Below, piece after piece: positions 8,754-17,300 of a stretch of DNA of 36,130 nt. The notes under the pieces are model-generated. The model saw only the letters and a list, made by a program, of their open reading frames with translations, made no database searches and had not been told where the DNA came from. The stretch is taken from positions 1 to 36,130 of the forward strand of contig JAMCRO010000032.1 in assembly GCA_023380615.1 (NCBI GenBank). The letters are read 5' to 3'. The number at the start of each line of letters is the position of its first letter. Position 1 is the stretch's first letter. Source of the stretch: Candidatus Parvarchaeota archaeon. GTDB taxonomy: Archaea > Nanobdellota > Nanobdellia > Parvarchaeales > Parvarchaeaceae. Position numbers and translations under genes: made by a program.

Positions 8754-9734
8754 TTATCTTATCCTTGATCTGCCTTTTTTAAATGGATTCTTTGCAGTCG
8801 TTTTTATTCCTTTTCTCTGCGGAAGGAATATCTCGGCAAGCATGCACCTTATGCTACCGCCACCGCATTCTTCTATTGTGCTCACATCTATGCTTATTAT
8901 ATCACAGTACTTTTCTATCTCATATTTCTGTTCCTTTGACAATGAGTTTAAAGCTTTTTTTGAGATTACCAGCTTCTTATTTCCTATTGAATCCAACAAT
9001 TCTAGGGCATTGCCTGCAAAATCTAGGATCTGCTTAAATGTTAACTCAATTAGAGTTTTGCCGGAATCTTTAATGGCCGAGACAACGGCCTTCTTCTCAC
9101 CCTCATCTGTTATAGAATCCAAGCAAATCATAACAAATTTTCCTCCCAATGCCATCATAACGTTCGTATGGTATATCGGAAAACCGGTTTCATCGTAAGC
9201 ATGAAACTTTATAGGTTTGTATTTCATTTCGCTGCAAAACTTATTTAATACCTCTTCATTGGTTCTCTCGGAAAGACAAGCATAAGCGATATTGTTCTCA
9301 CGGTCAAGAACTAGGCTGCCAGTACCTTCAAGGAATTTATTCTTATTTTCGTAATAAGTAAGGTCTATCACTTTGGAGCAGGAGAACCCGTAAAGCATGG
9401 AAAGATTCTGAATTATATCCGGCCTTCTTTCATTTCTTCTATTTAATGCGAGCATAGGATAAACAACGGTGGTTCCGTCTGGATGAAATGATACCCAGTT
9501 ATTTGGAAATATTGAATCGGGAGTGTCGATTTCCGTCAAATCATCAAAAACAAACACGTTTATGCCGTTCATTCTAAGCGTCTCTACGGCACGGTTGAAT
9601 TCCTTCAGGGCCTGCAGATTAACCGAAGAATTTGTTTTTTTCTGGAATTTATTTGTTTTTGCCGTTTGCTCATTGAAGCCAAAATTATGCGGCCTTATCA
9701 TCATTACATTGCTAGTCAATGCCTTTTCTTCCAT
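8754..9734 (-). CDS. CtlX-like amidinotransferase/amidinohydrolase
   Basis: A 326-residue protein of the guanidino-group modifying superfamily (arginine deiminase, DDAH, amidinotransferase). Characteristic segments are SNVMMIRPHNFGFNEQT at the N-terminus, DSIFPNNWVSFHPDGTTVVYPM (residues about 73-94), KFLEGTGSLVLDR (Glu136), FPIYHTNVMMAL (His189) and GGGSIRCMLAEIF with the probable nucleophile Cys297. The FPNNWVS and YHTNVMM motifs fit the CtlX/COG4874 branch, described as citrulline-utilisation hydrolases. It should act on a guanidino or ureido compound such as arginine, citrulline or a derivative. No other arginine-pathway gene is nearby, so its role is open. Promoter elements must lie in the 131-bp gap before the tRNA-Trp 3' end. 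Confidence 0.85.
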   Translation of the reverse strand: MEEKALTSNVMMIRPHNFGFNEQTAKTNKFQKKTNSSVNLQALKEFNRAVETLRMNGINVFVFDDLTEIDTPDSIFPNNWVSFHPDGTTVVYPMLALNRRNERRPDIIQNLSMLYGFSCSKVIDLTYYENKNKFLEGTGSLVLDRENNIAYACLSERTNEEVLNKFCSEMKYKPIKFHAYDETGFPIYHTNVMMALGGKFVMICLDSITDEGEKKAVVSAIKDSGKTLIELTFKQILDFAGNALELLDSIGNKKLVISKKALNSLSKEQKYEIEKYCDIISIDVSTIEECGGGSIRCMLAEIFLPQRKGIKTTAKNPFKKGRSRIR

Positions 9735-9865
9735 TGCAGTTTATGAGCAGATAATCTAGCAACTGCTAAAAATTATTTAAAGAATAGAACTTATATTTAA
9801 ATGTTTAAACTGTTTTCTAATGACTTTTTAATGCTGATTAAAGACGATTTTAATAAATAAAAGCC

Positions 9866-9977
9866 TGGGGTTGCCAGGATTTGAACCTGGGTCAAGCGGT
9901 TTCTTCTTAATCATCCTTAGCGTCATTTTTCCAGACAAGCTGGAGCCGCCTATTCTGCCTGGTTAGACTACAACCCC
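9866..9977 (-). tRNA. tRNA-Trp (CCA) with 39-nt intron
   Basis: Acceptor GGGGTTG pairs with CAACCCC, discriminator is A, and the T arm is CCAGG-TTCAAAT-CCTGG. The anticodon stem GGCGG/CCGCT closes a loop that becomes CT-CCA-GA once an intron at 37/38 is removed, giving anticodon CCA (Trp). An intron in tRNA-Trp at 37/38 is common in archaea. CCA is not encoded. The 5' end directly abuts the DUF655 stop codon with no spacer, so the tRNA is probably cut from the rpl21e-rpoF-DUF655 transcript. The D stem is imperfect when folded by hand. Confidence 0.9.
9901..9939 (-). other. tRNA-Trp intron, 37/38, BHB-type
   Basis: With the anticodon stem as outer helix, the central 4-nt helix is CUCC with GAAG (one C-A mismatch). 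The 5' bulge is AGC and the 3' bulge is AAA. Cutting after the second bulge nucleotide gives AG^C at the 5' site and AA^A at the 3' site, which leaves G37 joined to A38. This is a relaxed bulge-helix-bulge motif, the substrate of the archaeal tRNA-splicing endonuclease. The boundaries are deduced by hand folding. Confidence 0.75.
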
Positions 9978-10508
9978 TTAAGTGAATATTTTATACTTAT
10001 CCTTGTTTTCAAGTTCCTCTTCGATTCTTGCTTCTATGCTTTTTGCTATGCCCGATGTAAAGCCCACTCTTTCATCAAAATCGCTGTAGGATTTGAACTC
10101 TCCCTTATTCCTTTCTTCTATGATCTTTTGAACCATTTTTTTACCTGCACCGGGTATAAGCGCCAAAGAATGCAGCCTTACATTTATTGGCCCAAGCCTG
10201 TTTATTATAGACATGTAATTTGTTTCATTTTGACTTACAATCTCATGTACCTTATCCGTGAGCATTTGAAGGCCGTTACCGTTTAGCTTATCCGGGGTTA
10301 TCCTCTGAATTATGTGGTGTACCTCATCTCTTTTGTTTTCTCCTATATAGACCTTCATTCCAGGCTCAACCTTAACGTCTTTTTTAAGGGCTACAAGCAA
10401 AAGACCGAGTGAATCTGTAAGAACTATTGCAGTGGCCTTCCTGTCCTTTGAGTCCTGAAGGCCGAAAGGAAGGTATTCTAAAACATAAGCGTATTCGTCT
10501 TTTCCCAT
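9978..10508 (-). CDS. DUF655 nucleic-acid-binding protein
   Basis: A 176-residue protein of DUF655 (COG1491). The N-terminal OB-like part begins EYAYVLEYLPFGLQDSKDRKATAIVL and contains VKVEPGMKVYIGENKRDEVHHI. A helix-hairpin-helix-like region (LALIPGAGKKMVQKIIEERNKGEFKSYSDFDERVG) occupies residues about 115-150. In archaea this gene commonly follows rpl21e and rpoF, exactly as here, which supports an RNA-related or translation-related role; no activity is established. It lies 22 nt after rpoF, and its stop codon is adjacent to the first base of tRNA-Trp. Confidence 0.9.
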   Translation of the reverse strand: MGKDEYAYVLEYLPFGLQDSKDRKATAIVLTDSLGLLLVALKKDVKVEPGMKVYIGENKRDEVHHIIQRITPDKLNGNGLQMLTDKVHEIVSQNETNYMSIINRLGPINVRLHSLALIPGAGKKMVQKIIEERNKGEFKSYSDFDERVGFTSGIAKSIEARIEEELENKDKYKIFT

Positions 10509-10530
10509 AGTATTAAGGATTATTTCAAAG

Positions 10531-10854
10531 TTATAAATGCTTTTTTAGCACTGTTAGAATGGCTTTTAGATCCTCTTCCTTTACATTCAGCTTTAAAGGT
10601 GAGATAATTGCCCTTATTTGATCAATAGAAGATGGGGAAACGTCGATTATCATCCTCAAATAATCATCTCTTACATTAAGATTTAAAGCGGAAAGCTCTT
10701 CAAATACGCCGTCAAAATTGTCTATCTTTATGTTCTTCTGCGTGTGGTCCAGTAGTTTTTTGCCTATTTCGGAGCCTTTATCCACAAAATCAAGGTATTT
10801 CTCCTTTACTTCAGTTTCACTTAAAAACTTCTCATCGATTATTTGGTATTCCAT
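10531..10854 (-). CDS. rpoF: DNA-directed RNA polymerase subunit F (Rpb4-like)
   Basis: A 107-residue protein of archaeal RpoF (Rpb4/RPC9) type. The N-terminus is MEYQIIDEKFLSETEVKEKYLDFV, and the HRDC-like C-terminal half is rich in short helices (RDDYLRMIIDVSPSSIDQIRAIIS and EDLKAILTVLKKHL). RpoF pairs with RpoE to form the stalk of archaeal RNA polymerase. The gene begins 1 nt after the L21e stop codon, so the two are translationally close, and DUF655 follows, the classic archaeal rpl21e-rpoF-DUF655 order. Confidence 0.92.
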   Translation of the reverse strand: MEYQIIDEKFLSETEVKEKYLDFVDKGSEIGKKLLDHTQKNIKIDNFDGVFEELSALNLNVRDDYLRMIIDVSPSSIDQIRAIISPLKLNVKEEDLKAILTVLKKHL

Positions 10855-10855
10855 A

Positions 10856-11149
10856 TTAGAGTCTCTTCATATGAACTGGTAAAAGGTCTATCCTTTTAAG
10901 GCTTTTACCCTGCTGTTTTACTTCCACAGTATATGCTTTTCCCTTCTTCTCCACTATTCTGCCAACCGAGCCGAAAAAGCTTCTTTGTGGAAGGTTCCTC
11001 TGTACCCTTGAATCGGGATCTACTATGATTTTATCCCCTATTTCAAAAGACTGCAGGGCCTTTTTTATATCTACCTTCCCTCTTTCTTTTACATCAAGCT
11101 TAAGCCTTTTCCTTGAACGTTTGTGCAAACCATTTCCTGTTATTGACAT
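10856..11149 (-). CDS. rpl21e: 50S ribosomal protein L21e
   Basis: A 97-residue basic protein with the L21e pattern: RSRKRLKLDVKERGKVDIKKALQSFEIGDKIIVDPDSRVQRNLPQRSFFGSVGRIVEKKGKAYTVEVKQQGKSLKRIDLLPVHMKRL. The FEIGDKI beta strand and the RSFFGSVGRIVEKKGKAYTVEV SH3-like core are diagnostic. It is the first gene of the rpl21e-rpoF-DUF655-tRNA-Trp unit. A TATA-like sequence (AAAAAGTATAAATA) lies just upstream. Confidence 0.97.
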   Translation of the reverse strand: MSITGNGLHKRSRKRLKLDVKERGKVDIKKALQSFEIGDKIIVDPDSRVQRNLPQRSFFGSVGRIVEKKGKAYTVEVKQQGKSLKRIDLLPVHMKRL

Positions 11150-11230
11150 AATTCTATTTTATAAAGCTCCTTAGTATTTATACTTTTTTAAACCCAAACA
11201 CGAGGATGCGGATTTGAACTAAAAGTAAAA

Positions 11231-11313
11231 TGCAGAGGGAGGGATTTGAACCCTCGAAGGCCTGAGCCATAAGGTCCTTAGCCTTACACGTTTGACCGCT
11301 TCGCTACCTCTGC
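11231..11313 (-). tRNA. tRNA-Leu with anticodon AAG
   Basis: This is a class II tRNA of 83 nt. Acceptor GCAGAGG pairs with CCTCTGC, discriminator is A, the T arm is GAGGG-TTCAAAT-CCCTC, and the long variable arm is TGGC-TCAG-GCC. The anticodon stem TAAGG/CCTTA closes the seven-base loop CTAAGGA, so positions 34-36 read AAG (Leu, CUU). The A discriminator and long arm suit Leu rather than Ser. A at position 34 is unusual, since archaea normally use GAG for this box. No intron and no encoded CCA. Confidence 0.9.
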
Positions 11314-11411
11314 ATAAGAGTTTAAAATAAGCTTATAATAAAACATTTACTATCTGGCAACCTATTTATAATATAAAAATAGTTTTATACGTTTAAAACA
11401 ATTTTAAAAAT

Positions 11412-12572
11412 ATGGTATTGAACATAATAATAGAGATTCTGATAGTACTATCTGTATCAATAATAATGGGAGAGCTGTTTGAACAGCTTAAATTTCCATC
11501 GGTTGTTGGCTACCTTATAGCTGGCTTAGTTATAGGCCCTTTTGTTTTCAATTTCATACAGAACAATACCGAATTGCAGGCCCTTTCCTCTCTTTCTCTT
11601 TTCTTCATAATCTTTTTATTGGGAATAGAGATGAAAACCGAATCCGTTATAAAATACCTTAAGCCTTCCATTAAAATGTCAATTACCAGTTTCATTCTGC
11701 CATTACTTCTTTCAGTCCTGCTTTCCGTGGTTTTATTCCACTTCGGATTAAGACAGGACTTTATTGTTTCGCTGTCGATAGCAGTGCCTTCAATCTCGAT
11801 TATATCCGTTCTTGTAATGAGATACAGGCTTGCAAGGGACCCGAAAGGAATTACAATTATAGGCTCAGTTGTTATAACCGATGTAATAGCATTTCTGCTG
11901 CTTGGAATAGCCTACAAAAGTGCATTAAATGCAATATTGGTAGTAATCTACTTCATAATATTCCTTTTGATATTCCTGAACGTAGACAAGATACTCAACA
12001 GAGGAAGCGAGAAACTAAGAATGCGGCTTACAAAATCAAGAAAAATACTGAAAAGTGAGCACTTTGGATATGCCATGATAATAATTATAGGGCTTCTGAT
12101 TGGAGGAATATCTCAGCTCATAGGTGTAAACTACATAATAGGAGTTTTCTTTGCCGGCTTGATAATACATGAAGGGCTTATAGGAAGAACCTTATTCGGA
12201 AAGGTGAGAAGGACCATAAAAAGAATGAACGACGGATTTTTCATACCTCTTTTCTTCAGTATTGCAGGAATAGACGTTGCATCATTTCACTCTCTTGAAA
12301 GGTTCATCCCTGCAATAGTGGCTGTATCACTCGCGGTTATATCATTTTCAATAATACTGAACTACTATTCTTCCGGAAGAATCATGAAAATAAAGAAAAA
12401 GTCTTGGAAGGTAAAAACCAGCGCAATAATAAACGGAAGAGGGGCAGTAGGGATAGCAATTGCCACTGTCGCATTTGAAATAGGTGTAATAACAAACTCG
12501 GCTTATTCAATAGCAATACTGGCAACCATAATCATATCAATAGTGGCCACTTCGCTTCTACGCAATACTTGA
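11412..12572 (+). CDS. monovalent cation:proton antiporter, CPA2 family
   Basis: A 386-residue polytopic protein with about 12 TM helices. The N-terminal MGELFEQLKFPSVVGYLIAGLVIGPFVF is the CPA2 (KefB/NapA-like) signature. SVVITDVIAFLLLGIAY carries the aspartate expected of the transport site, and IGVFFAGLIIHEG and FFIPLFFSIAGIDV are the conserved later segments. There is no C-terminal TrkA-N/RCK domain, so it is the membrane module alone. It would exchange Na+ or K+ for H+ to control internal pH and salt. The gene is divergent from the tRNA-Leu, with TATA-like sequence about 25 nt upstream. Confidence 0.92.
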   Translation: MVLNIIIEILIVLSVSIIMGELFEQLKFPSVVGYLIAGLVIGPFVFNFIQNNTELQALSSLSLFFIIFLLGIEMKTESVIKYLKPSIKMSITSFILPLLLSVLLSVVLFHFGLRQDFIVSLSIAVPSISIISVLVMRYRLARDPKGITIIGSVVITDVIAFLLLGIAYKSALNAILVVIYFIIFLLIFLNVDKILNRGSEKLRMRLTKSRKILKSEHFGYAMIIIIGLLIGGISQLIGVNYIIGVFFAGLIIHEGLIGRTLFGKVRRTIKRMNDGFFIPLFFSIAGIDVASFHSLERFIPAIVAVSLAVISFSIILNYYSSGRIMKIKKKSWKVKTSAIINGRGAVGIAIATVAFEIGVITNSAYSIAILATIIISIVATSLLRNT

Positions 12573-12591
12573 TACATACAAAATAAATAAT

Positions 12592-12665
12592 TGGGGTGGC
12601 TGGGATTTGAACCCAGGTCAACTAACCCCCGAAGCTAGCATCATACCAAGCTAGATCACCACCCC
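12592..12665 (-). tRNA. tRNA-Pro (CGG)
   Basis: Acceptor GGGGTGG pairs with CCACCCC, discriminator is A, the T arm is CTGGG-TTCAAAT-CCCAG, and the anticodon stem CTAGC/GTTAG closes loop TTCGGGG, giving anticodon CGG (Pro). It is intronless, without encoded CCA, and lies downstream of cbf5 on the same strand with a gap of about 25 bp. Confidence 0.95.
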
Positions 12666-12690
12666 TTTACAAAATAATTACCATACAATT

Positions 12691-13722
12691 CTAATTAATC
12701 TTTTTGTATTGAGGATAAGTACTAATTTCCATTATTACACTATCGGTTTTAACGGCTACTCCTTTTTTAACGGTTTTTATTTCCTCTGTCGACAATACAG
12801 ATTTACCAAGTGCTATCAGTTCACCTTTCAGTGTCATTATCCCCACAACTTCATCCTTTTCGAAATTAGTAAGTTTAACTATACCTGGAACAGCGAGTGG
12901 AGAACCATGACAGATTGGATCTACTGCCGTATCTGAGATAAAGGCCTTCGGCAAGAAGTCTATTGCTGATTCTATGCTGCCAAGACATTTGTTTAACAGC
13001 CGGTCATCATTTTCCTTTTCATAAAAATAAACTGCATCCTCTAAATCTTGCAGAGTAACCAAGTTGTCTTTTTCTGACAGCGTTGAAACCTTTGTTCTTC
13101 TTAGCTCGGTCATGTGTGCACCAACTTTTAGCTCTTCCCCCATGTCATGTATTAGCTTTCTTATGTAAGTTCCGGATTCTACACCAACTTTAAAAAGGAC
13201 ATTCTTTCCGTCTATCTCTAATATCTCAGAATAGTATATTTCTCTCTGTCTATACTGCCTTTTAACATGAGATCTAACTGGAGGTAATTGCATTATTTTT
13301 CCTATGAATTTGTTAAACGTATCTCTAAGTAATTGCTCATCAACCTCGCTGTGCAGATGCATCAGAGCGATGTATTCCTTTCCTCCAAAAAGAAGCACTG
13401 GGAGAACCTTCGTAGCGTTGTTTATGGCCAGTGGCAAAAGACCGGTTACGTTGGGATTTCTTCAATCTTCTAAAGTCCCTGAGTAACCCATCTTCTTGGC
13501 ACCTAATTCTGCCATGAGTTTCTTTGCTATGTAGGCTGCGGTCTTAGACCTTATACCTGCTGGCTTGTCCAGAAGTACAAAACCGTAGTTTATCCTCTCC
13601 GTTATACTTCTGTCCTTTGGAGCTTTGCCGTATCTGCTGTCGGTTTCTTCCTCTCTCAAGGAAAAGATTTCATGCTTGAAATCCTCCAAAGGTAGTTTCA
13701 TTTCATTTAATCGTAAATTCAA
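12691..13722 (-). CDS. cbf5: tRNA/rRNA pseudouridine synthase Cbf5 (dyskerin/TruB family), interrupted by a 12-nt intron
   Basis: Cbf5 makes pseudouridine in rRNA as the catalytic subunit of H/ACA RNPs and can also modify tRNA U55. The track shows two ORFs (13462-13722 and 12691-13437) in one frame separated by TGA. Joined after removal of 12 nt they give a 339-residue protein of normal family length. The N-terminal part has INYGFVLLDKPAGIRSK and GAKKMGYSGTL; the junction creates Asp85 of SGTLDP, the catalytic aspartate. VTGLLPLAINNATKVL, VRSHVKRQYRQREIYY and GVESGTYIRKLIHDMGEEL follow. The C-terminal PUA domain starts near DTAVDPICHGSPLAVPG. Read unspliced, translation would stop at 86 residues. 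It lies 90 bp after the cytidylate kinase gene, a frequent archaeal pairing. Exons are 13722-13470 and 13457-12691. Confidence 0.93.
13458..13469 (-). other. 12-nt BHB intron in cbf5 mRNA
   Basis: The mRNA here reads GGGA-CUUU-AGA-AGAUU-GAAG-AAA-UCCC. GGGA pairs with UCCC (outer helix). CUUU pairs with GAAG (4-bp helix, one U-G). AGA and AAA are the 3-nt bulges. Cutting after the second nucleotide of each bulge removes AAGATTGAAGAA, and the exons join as TTA-G|AT-CCC, giving Leu-Asp-Pro. The intron is in phase 1 and carries the in-frame TGA. There is essentially no helix above the 5' bulge, so this is a relaxed (hBH) form. The 3' context GAAGAA^A is identical to that of the tRNA-Trp intron. 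Confidence 0.82.
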
Positions 13723-13812
13723 AGATTAAAACTTTGCTTTTTATGCCGCTAACCAATTTATTTTAAAATAAATGAAATTTAATATTCTTTAGTTAAAATT
13801 GCAAGGATATTA

Positions 13813-14373
13813 TCACTTATTCGTATTTTGCTGGTGCATTATGTAATCTGAGCAAATCTGCACAACGCTTTCTAAGTCTATATTTGAAGAGTCAATAACC
13901 AAATTGAACGGAGTAAAATCCTTGTCTATCTCTATCCCGTATATTTTTTTGTAGATATTTTTTGTAAGCAGGTCCTTCTGCTTCATATATTTCAAGGCTT
14001 CAGTAAAACTTATTTTATCGCGGATGCTCACTCTTTTTGCCCTGACTTTTTCATCTGCTTTTATGTATATTTTTATTGTTTCTTTGTCGTTTATCTTCCA
14101 GGAAGCTACCCAGCTATCAAGCACCACGTCCTTTTTTGTCTTTAAAAATGAAAGAATAAATGAATCAAGTCTTTTATCATACTGCGGATTCTTTAACCTG
14201 AATTTTACTGCCTCTATCCCCTTCTTTGATTCCCAGACCATAAAATCCTTCTTAGGCAGCAAATTTTTCAATTTAGAACTAGCAGAAAAATATTCAATTC
14301 CGAAGTTAAGGGCAAGGCTTGTAGCAACGCTTGATTTACCTGAAGCAGTCAGCCCTGAAACTATCACTTTCAT
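13813..14373 (-). CDS. cmk: cytidylate kinase-like P-loop kinase
   Basis: A 186-residue P-loop kinase. The Walker A motif is GLTASGKSSVA (residues 7-17), with KDVVLDSWVASW as the Walker B-like segment and KVRAKRVSIRDK as the lid-type Arg region. The overall layout is that of archaeal cytidylate kinase (Cytidylate_kin2/AAA_17), which phosphorylates CMP and dCMP. Position next to cbf5 supports this, since cmk and cbf5 are neighbours in many archaea. The first P-loop glycines are replaced (GLTASGKSS versus the common GxPGSGKT), which is within family variation. Its start is 2 nt after the aglB stop codon. Confidence 0.8.
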   Translation of the reverse strand: MKVIVSGLTASGKSSVATSLALNFGIEYFSASSKLKNLLPKKDFMVWESKKGIEAVKFRLKNPQYDKRLDSFILSFLKTKKDVVLDSWVASWKINDKETIKIYIKADEKVRAKRVSIRDKISFTEALKYMKQKDLLTKNIYKKIYGIEIDKDFTPFNLVIDSSNIDLESVVQICSDYIMHQQNTNK

Positions 14374-14375
14374 GA

Positions 14376-17300
14376 TTAATTAATGGGTGTATTATTTATA
14401 AGTTTACTATAGTTTGAAAACACTGCTGGCAGATAACTTAGATTATCGCAGTAATTCTGCGCTGAAGGCGAAACGGAACATTCTCCAGTAAGCATGTATT
14501 TACTAAGCTCAGTATAGTTTATCTGGTAAACATTTACAGTTGTAAGCACCTGGTTTTCTATGCTGAGCAAAGAATTTGCAGGCAGGTTATCCGTGTAAAG
14601 TAACTTGAAACCAGGTACGCTTTCATTGAGGAGATAAAGCTTATCAAACAATGTATCCATTGTTTCATTTGGAATATACAACAAAGCAGGGCCGTTACCG
14701 AACTCTGACATGTTTATTGGCAGCACTTCATATCCGCCAGGTGCCTGAGATATGCCACCAATGTGCAGATCAACTGAATTTGTAGCATTCAAAAGCATCA
14801 TGCCGCCAGGTATGCCGTTATTTGTCACTTCATTACAGCCTACACTGTAAACACAGTTATAATCCAAAGGCAGAGGATTAGAGAACTGCGCTGTAAGCTC
14901 GTTATATATTATACCATATGGATTGCCCATGCTTGTGATTACTCCGTTACTGCTCGCATTCAAAGGTATTAGAACCTCTACCAAAAGATCATTGTTTGCA
15001 TTGCCAGGCAAACCAGGGATTGTTGCATTTGAATACAATGGAGCTATCTGTCCATTTACATCTCCGAAGTCAAGCAGATACTTGTAACTTTCATTCCCTA
15101 TATTTTGGCTGTTTATAGTGACATTGGTCTCTGTCATCGGAGTAAACGATGTAGGCTCCAAAGCGATGGTTGAGATGGCGGAGAATTTCTCTACTTCACT
15201 GCCGCTTATTACTGCATAGGTCGGCTGATGAATATAGTGGAGATAAGTTGAATAAACGTATGGAGAGGTTGCCTCAAAGAAGTACTTCGCTATCATTGAC
15301 TGGTAACCATAAGCGTTGCTTCCGTCTGCTACAGCCGTTCTATTGGCTATCGCTTCCTCCCAGTAACCGTAATCCCACCATGAGATTATAGAGGTATTAA
15401 CAGGAGTATTCTGACTGATCCACTGAAGGGTGGGCCCCCAAAGCAGCAATCCGCTACCGCTTGACTGAGCAGTTTGATATGACAATGAAAGACTGGAATG
15501 AAGATCCGCTGCAACGAAAGCTATTGCTATTATGATTATGACTGCTGAAACAACTGCCATGTTCTTCGGGGAATTCTTAAAGAATCTATTTGTAAGGTCT
15601 ATTGAACCTCTGAAGAAATAAACTATTGCGAAAGGTATTATTATTGCAGCTCCTAATTCAGTAGGCTCCAGAAGCCTGCTTTCAACGTTTGAAAGTATAA
15701 CTGTTGCAACAAAGAAAAAGAAAGGTATTATGGCCATTAAGGAAAGCAAGCTAGCGTCTTCCTGCTTGTCAAATGCAAATTCCAGTATGAATATAACTAC
15801 AAGGGCCAAAGCGCCGTATTTGTAGTTGTTTACAGATGAATTCATAGTCCATATAACAATGAGCATTATCAATGAAATTAACGTAAGGAATAACACTAAG
15901 CTTAGCACTCTTTTTGATTCTATTTCATTTTTATGAAGGAATAGATAACCCAATGGTATGAAATCAAGAGCTATGAATATAAACAAAAATGAATAAGAGG
16001 TAGCATTATAGCTGAATGTTCCACCGTTAAGCATGAGTATAAACGGAACGCTTAACAAAAATGGTATGTACCAGTGCTTAAACCTTTTCAGTACGATATA
16101 AAGAAGGAACACCGCACCTGCACAGAATAAAAGGAAATTTATGCCCAATGGGCCTAAAAGGAAATTGAAGTCCTGCACTCTCTGAGTTAAATCCAATGGC
16201 GCATACTCCGCAATGGTCTGGCTTACTGGATTTACTATCCCCACCCCCAATGGATGAATAAATTCAGATTCCACGCTTGAAAGGGCATGCTTTAATGTAT
16301 TCAGGCCTGTAAGCGCAACCAATACAAACGAAAGGATTAAACTGTATATGACAATCGAAAATCCGTTGTTTATAAGAGGTATTTTTAGTTTATGCTTGTA
16401 TCTGTCGTATATCAACAGCTTAAACAGAACCAGTACGTAGGAAAACAGCATAGGATAATAAAGGGCGCTGTGTATAACATCCGAGAAAGTAAAAGTAACA
16501 AAACTTACTTTTATCGGGACCCAAATTGCAAACAGAATATACGCCAGCATGTCACCCTTTTTAGCATATCCGAGCAGAACGATTATTATGTAGATTATTG
16601 GTATCACAAGAATGAGGTACTCGCTGTATCCGCTTGCCGCCGTCGCTAGTCCGGTAGCTATTCCCGTCGCTAGCCCGTAAATCATTTTACTCCTAGTCCT
16701 TTTTGATTTTAGAGATTTTGCCAGGAAGAAAATTGCCAACAGGATAAACATAAAGCCGAGAGAGGTCTTCTGCGTAAAACCCGCAGTGGAACGGCTTAAG
16801 AAGGTAAGGAAAGCAGGCAGGATAAACGCACTTATACTTGCCACCCAATAATCTCCAAACAATTCCAACGCTATGAGGAAAAGAAGCAGAGCCGAAAAGA
16901 TGGCAAAGAATGCCGGCAGGAACATGAATGACGTCATAGGAACCGCACCTTTCACTATTGGATCGGTAAGTCTTGCCGAGTATGCTCCAAAGAAAGATAC
17001 CATAAGCTCATCCGTTCTGGAAGGCAGACCTATCGGTAGGTACTCCAGATAATTTACCGCGGGGACATTACCAGTTTTAAGAATATTCTGCATTTGTATG
17101 TAGAATGTATAAGGGTCCAAACCGGAAAGAGAACCGCCCATTCCCAAATAATTATTACCTATCAAAGGGGAGTTTGACTGCAGTGGATTCAGCAAAGCTG
17201 GGACGCTTGCCGTGTGCACGTACCAGCCGACAGTTACTGCAAGAATAAGAAGCAGGTAAAAAAGAACCTTCTTCTTTATGAGAATATTGTAAGCGGCATT

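Noticed and set aside
13462-13464. In-frame TGA in cbf5 read as selenocysteine or as a pseudogene stop
   Set aside because: Reading through would give SGTLED-U-RNPNVTG, which inserts residues into an invariant catalytic motif. The 12-nt BHB excision restores SGTLDP exactly, and both halves are well conserved, unlike a decaying gene.
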